NCBI GenBank assembly: GCA_019635415.1
Contig: JAHBZN010000001.1
Coordinates: forward strand, 124,001-188,000
Length of the DNA: 64,000 nt
Origin: Ramlibacter sp.
GTDB taxonomy: Bacteria; Pseudomonadota; Gammaproteobacteria; Burkholderiales; Burkholderiaceae_C
Reading direction: 5' to 3'
The translations under genes were made by a program, and so were the position numbers. This document shows positions 62,199 to 64,000 of the stretch, one piece after another (positions within the stretch are counted from its first letter, which is position 1; the number at the start of each line of letters is the position of its first letter). The notes beneath the pieces are model-generated. The model searched no databases and was not told the DNA's origin. It saw only the letters and a list, made by a program, of their open reading frames with translations.

Positions 62199-63896
62199 AT
62201 GGCCGGATTATCGATCGATTCATCCCGCAACGCGGCGGACGTCGAGGTGGACGTGCTGGTGGCGGGGGCTGGCCCGTGCGGCCTGATGCTGGCCAACGAG
62301 CTCGGCCTGCGGGGCGTGCGCTGCCTCGTGGTGGACCCCAAGCCGTCCACGGCGACGAACCCGCAGGCGAATGCGACCCAGGCCCGCACCATGGAGCACT
62401 ACCGCCGCATCGGCATCGCGAAGGAAGTGCGTGCGCTGGGCCTGCCCGACGACCACCCGACCGATATCGCCTACTTCACGCGGTTCGCCACGCACGAGCT
62501 GGCGCGCCTGCGGCTGCCCACGGCGGCCCAGGCCCGGGCGGTGGTGCAGGGCCTGTCGGGCTCGTGGAGCGCCGCCGAGTTGCCGCACCGCGTGTCGCAG
62601 AAGTTCGTCGAGGTGGTGCTCAGGCATCACGCCCAGCGATTGCCCGGCAATGACCTGCGGTTCGGCTGGGAGCTGCGCACGTTCGAGGACACCGGCGAAG
62701 GCGTCCGCGCGCAGATTGCCCGGGTGGGCGAGGGCGCCTTGCAGACGGTGCGGGCCCGGTTTCTGGTGGGCGCGGATGGCGCCCGCAGCCGGGTGCGCGC
62801 CCAGCTGGGCATCGAGCATGAAGGCGCTACCGGCCTGCAGCGGGGATTCATGGGCGGGAAGATGTTTGCCCTTTACCTGCGGGCCCCGGGCTTCTACGCG
62901 GCCCTGCCGCACGACCGCGCCTGGATGTACGTATCGTTCAACCACGAGCGCCGTGTGTTCATGGCCTCGGTGGATGGCCAGGGCGAATTCGCGTTTCATG
63001 CGGCCGTGCATCCGCACGAGACTCCGGAGGACTGGACGCATGACGATGCGCGGCGGATATTCCGCGAGGCCAGCGGCATGGACATTCCCTTCGAGGTGCT
63101 GTCGACCGGGCTCTGGACGGCGGGGCATTCGCTCGTGGCCTCCACCTACCAGCGCGGGCGCGTCTTCATTGCAGGGGATGCGGCGCACCTGTTCACGCCC
63201 ACCGGGGGCCTGGGCTACAACACGGCGGTGGGTGACGCCGTCAACCTGGGTTGGAAGCTGGCCTCGGTGGTCAAGGGGGTCTCATCGCCGTCCCTGCTGG
63301 ACAGCTACGATGCCGAGCGACGGCCCGTCGGAACCCGCAACACCGGTTACGCCCGGGTGTTTGCCGACTCCATCGGGCTGATGCAGGCCTCTCCCGTGCT
63401 GGAGCAGGACACCGAAGCCGCCCGTGCCTTGCGGCAGGAGGCCGGTGCGCGGTTGCAGGCCCATGTGAAACGGGAATTCAACATCCCCGGGGTGACTTTC
63501 GGCGAGCGCTACGACCACTCCCCCATTGTGCTGGCGGACGCCACGCCTGTGCCACCGGACACGGCCAATGACTACGTCCCCAGCAAGAAACCGGGGGGGC
63601 GCCTGCCGCACGCATGGCTGGGCCCGGGCGACTCCCTGTACGACCATTTGAATTTTGAATGGACCGTGCTGGCCGGCGCGCGGGCCGGTGCGCGCGCGAA
63701 GCGTCTGGCCGAGGCCGGGCGGCAGGCCGGACTGGACGTGGGGCTGCTGGTGCTGCCGGTGTCCTCTTCCGTGTACGACGACGATGACCTGCTGCTGGTG
63801 CGGCCGGACCAGATGGTGGCCTGGCGCGAAGGCGCCGCGGCGGCTGATCCGGTGAGCCTCTGGGCCGCCGTGGCGTGCCTGGCGACGGCCCGCTGA
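62199..63896 (+). CDS. FAD-dependent aromatic monooxygenase
   Basis: 565 residues of the class A flavoprotein monooxygenases: dinucleotide fold DVLVAGAGPCGLMLANELGLRGVRCLVVD, RxxxGxxx helix ARTMEHYRRIGIAKEVR, the DG motif FLVGADGARSRVRAQLG, and GD motif VFIAGDAAHLFTPTGGLGYNTAVGDAVNLGWKLA. A C-terminal thioredoxin-like extension completes it, as in phenol and 3-hydroxyphenylpropionate hydroxylases. It hydroxylates a phenolic ring using NAD(P)H and O2; substrate unknown. Regulated by the divergent MarR gene. Confidence 0.9.
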   Translation: MAGLSIDSSRNAADVEVDVLVAGAGPCGLMLANELGLRGVRCLVVDPKPSTATNPQANATQARTMEHYRRIGIAKEVRALGLPDDHPTDIAYFTRFATHELARLRLPTAAQARAVVQGLSGSWSAAELPHRVSQKFVEVVLRHHAQRLPGNDLRFGWELRTFEDTGEGVRAQIARVGEGALQTVRARFLVGADGARSRVRAQLGIEHEGATGLQRGFMGGKMFALYLRAPGFYAALPHDRAWMYVSFNHERRVFMASVDGQGEFAFHAAVHPHETPEDWTHDDARRIFREASGMDIPFEVLSTGLWTAGHSLVASTYQRGRVFIAGDAAHLFTPTGGLGYNTAVGDAVNLGWKLASVVKGVSSPSLLDSYDAERRPVGTRNTGYARVFADSIGLMQASPVLEQDTEAARALRQEAGARLQAHVKREFNIPGVTFGERYDHSPIVLADATPVPPDTANDYVPSKKPGGRLPHAWLGPGDSLYDHLNFEWTVLAGARAGARAKRLAEAGRQAGLDVGLLVLPVSSSVYDDDDLLLVRPDQMVAWREGAAAADPVSLWAAVACLATAR

Positions 63897-63897
63897 G

Positions 63898-64000
63898 TCA
63901 GCCCAGCTTGTCCTGCGTGCGGGTGTCGAAGTCGCTGGCGTCGTGGCGCTCGTGCAACTGGCTGGCCGGCTCCCCCCAGGCGCGATTGACCATGCGACCC
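63898..64000 (-). CDS. C-terminal end of an unidentified gene
   Basis: The minus strand reads GRMVNRAWGEPASQLHERHD and on to a stop TGA at 63898, in frame to the window edge (34 codons), so a gene enters from beyond the window. The tail is polar (DFDTRTQDKLG) and I do not recognise the family. It converges with the monooxygenase stop two bases away. Coding status is likely from the typical codon use but cannot be tested on 103 bases. Confidence 0.5.
   Translation of the reverse strand, partial: GRMVNRAWGEPASQLHERHDASDFDTRTQDKLG

Overview
The window is high-GC DNA whose gene content points to a betaproteobacterium of the family Comamonadaceae (Acidovorax, Hydrogenophaga or Rhodoferax type). 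Pointers are the tripartite tricarboxylate (Bug-type) uptake genes with their own two-component system, DUF1841, a TamA/TamB pair, a PcaR-like IclR regulator, and at least three copies of a dispersed intergenic element that I recognise from this family (an inference from memory, not a database search). There are no rRNA genes, CRISPR arrays, insertion sequences or integrases. One tRNA, Arg(CCT), is present. No gene-free stretch exceeds about 300 bases.

Region 1 (1-19.8 kb) is the accessory part and the most interesting. It holds a partial DUF6916 gene, an operon of GNAT acetyltransferase, Asp/Asn beta-hydroxylase and sulfotransferase, and two tandem phage-tail-collar-domain genes on the opposite strand. 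A second sulfotransferase is coupled by a 4-base overlap to a giant DUF4347/Ig-like repeat surface protein. A lipoprotein and a complete type I secretion system (ABC transporter, HlyD adaptor, TolC channel) follow. I read this as a locus that makes, possibly chemically modifies, and exports a roughly 3150-residue adhesin. The reading frame of the adhesin is broken many times, but only inside its 19 near-identical repeats, so sequencing or assembly error is the likeliest cause.

Region 2 (19.9-29.5 kb) is iron uptake and signalling. It has divergent FbpC/FbpB ferric transporter genes, a hybrid sensor kinase with a 7TMR-DISM input and an orphan receiver, then FeoA/FeoB. The two iron loci share an identical 14-base Fur-box-like core. 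Region 3 (29.5-40.2 kb) is housekeeping: tRNA-Arg, TamB/TamA envelope biogenesis, a vWA/GNAT/MoxR cluster, a dihaem cytochrome c, an AraC regulator and a MAPEG protein.

Region 4 (40.2-51.7 kb) is carboxylate uptake and aromatic catabolism. It has TctDE-TctCBA, DUF1841, then an IclR regulator divergent from pcaI-pcaJ-maleylacetate reductase-pcaF, which together turn maleylacetate into succinyl-CoA and acetyl-CoA. Region 5 (51.7-64 kb) is mixed: a sterol-desaturase-type membrane oxygenase, two small secreted proteins divergent from a CpxRA-like two-component system, an AraC regulator, a B3/B4-domain protein, two glutathione transferases, a serine hydrolase, a Bcr/CflA-type MFS exporter that appears to use a CTG start, a YCII protein, and a MarR regulator divergent from an FAD monooxygenase across a palindromic operator. 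The window ends inside a further gene.
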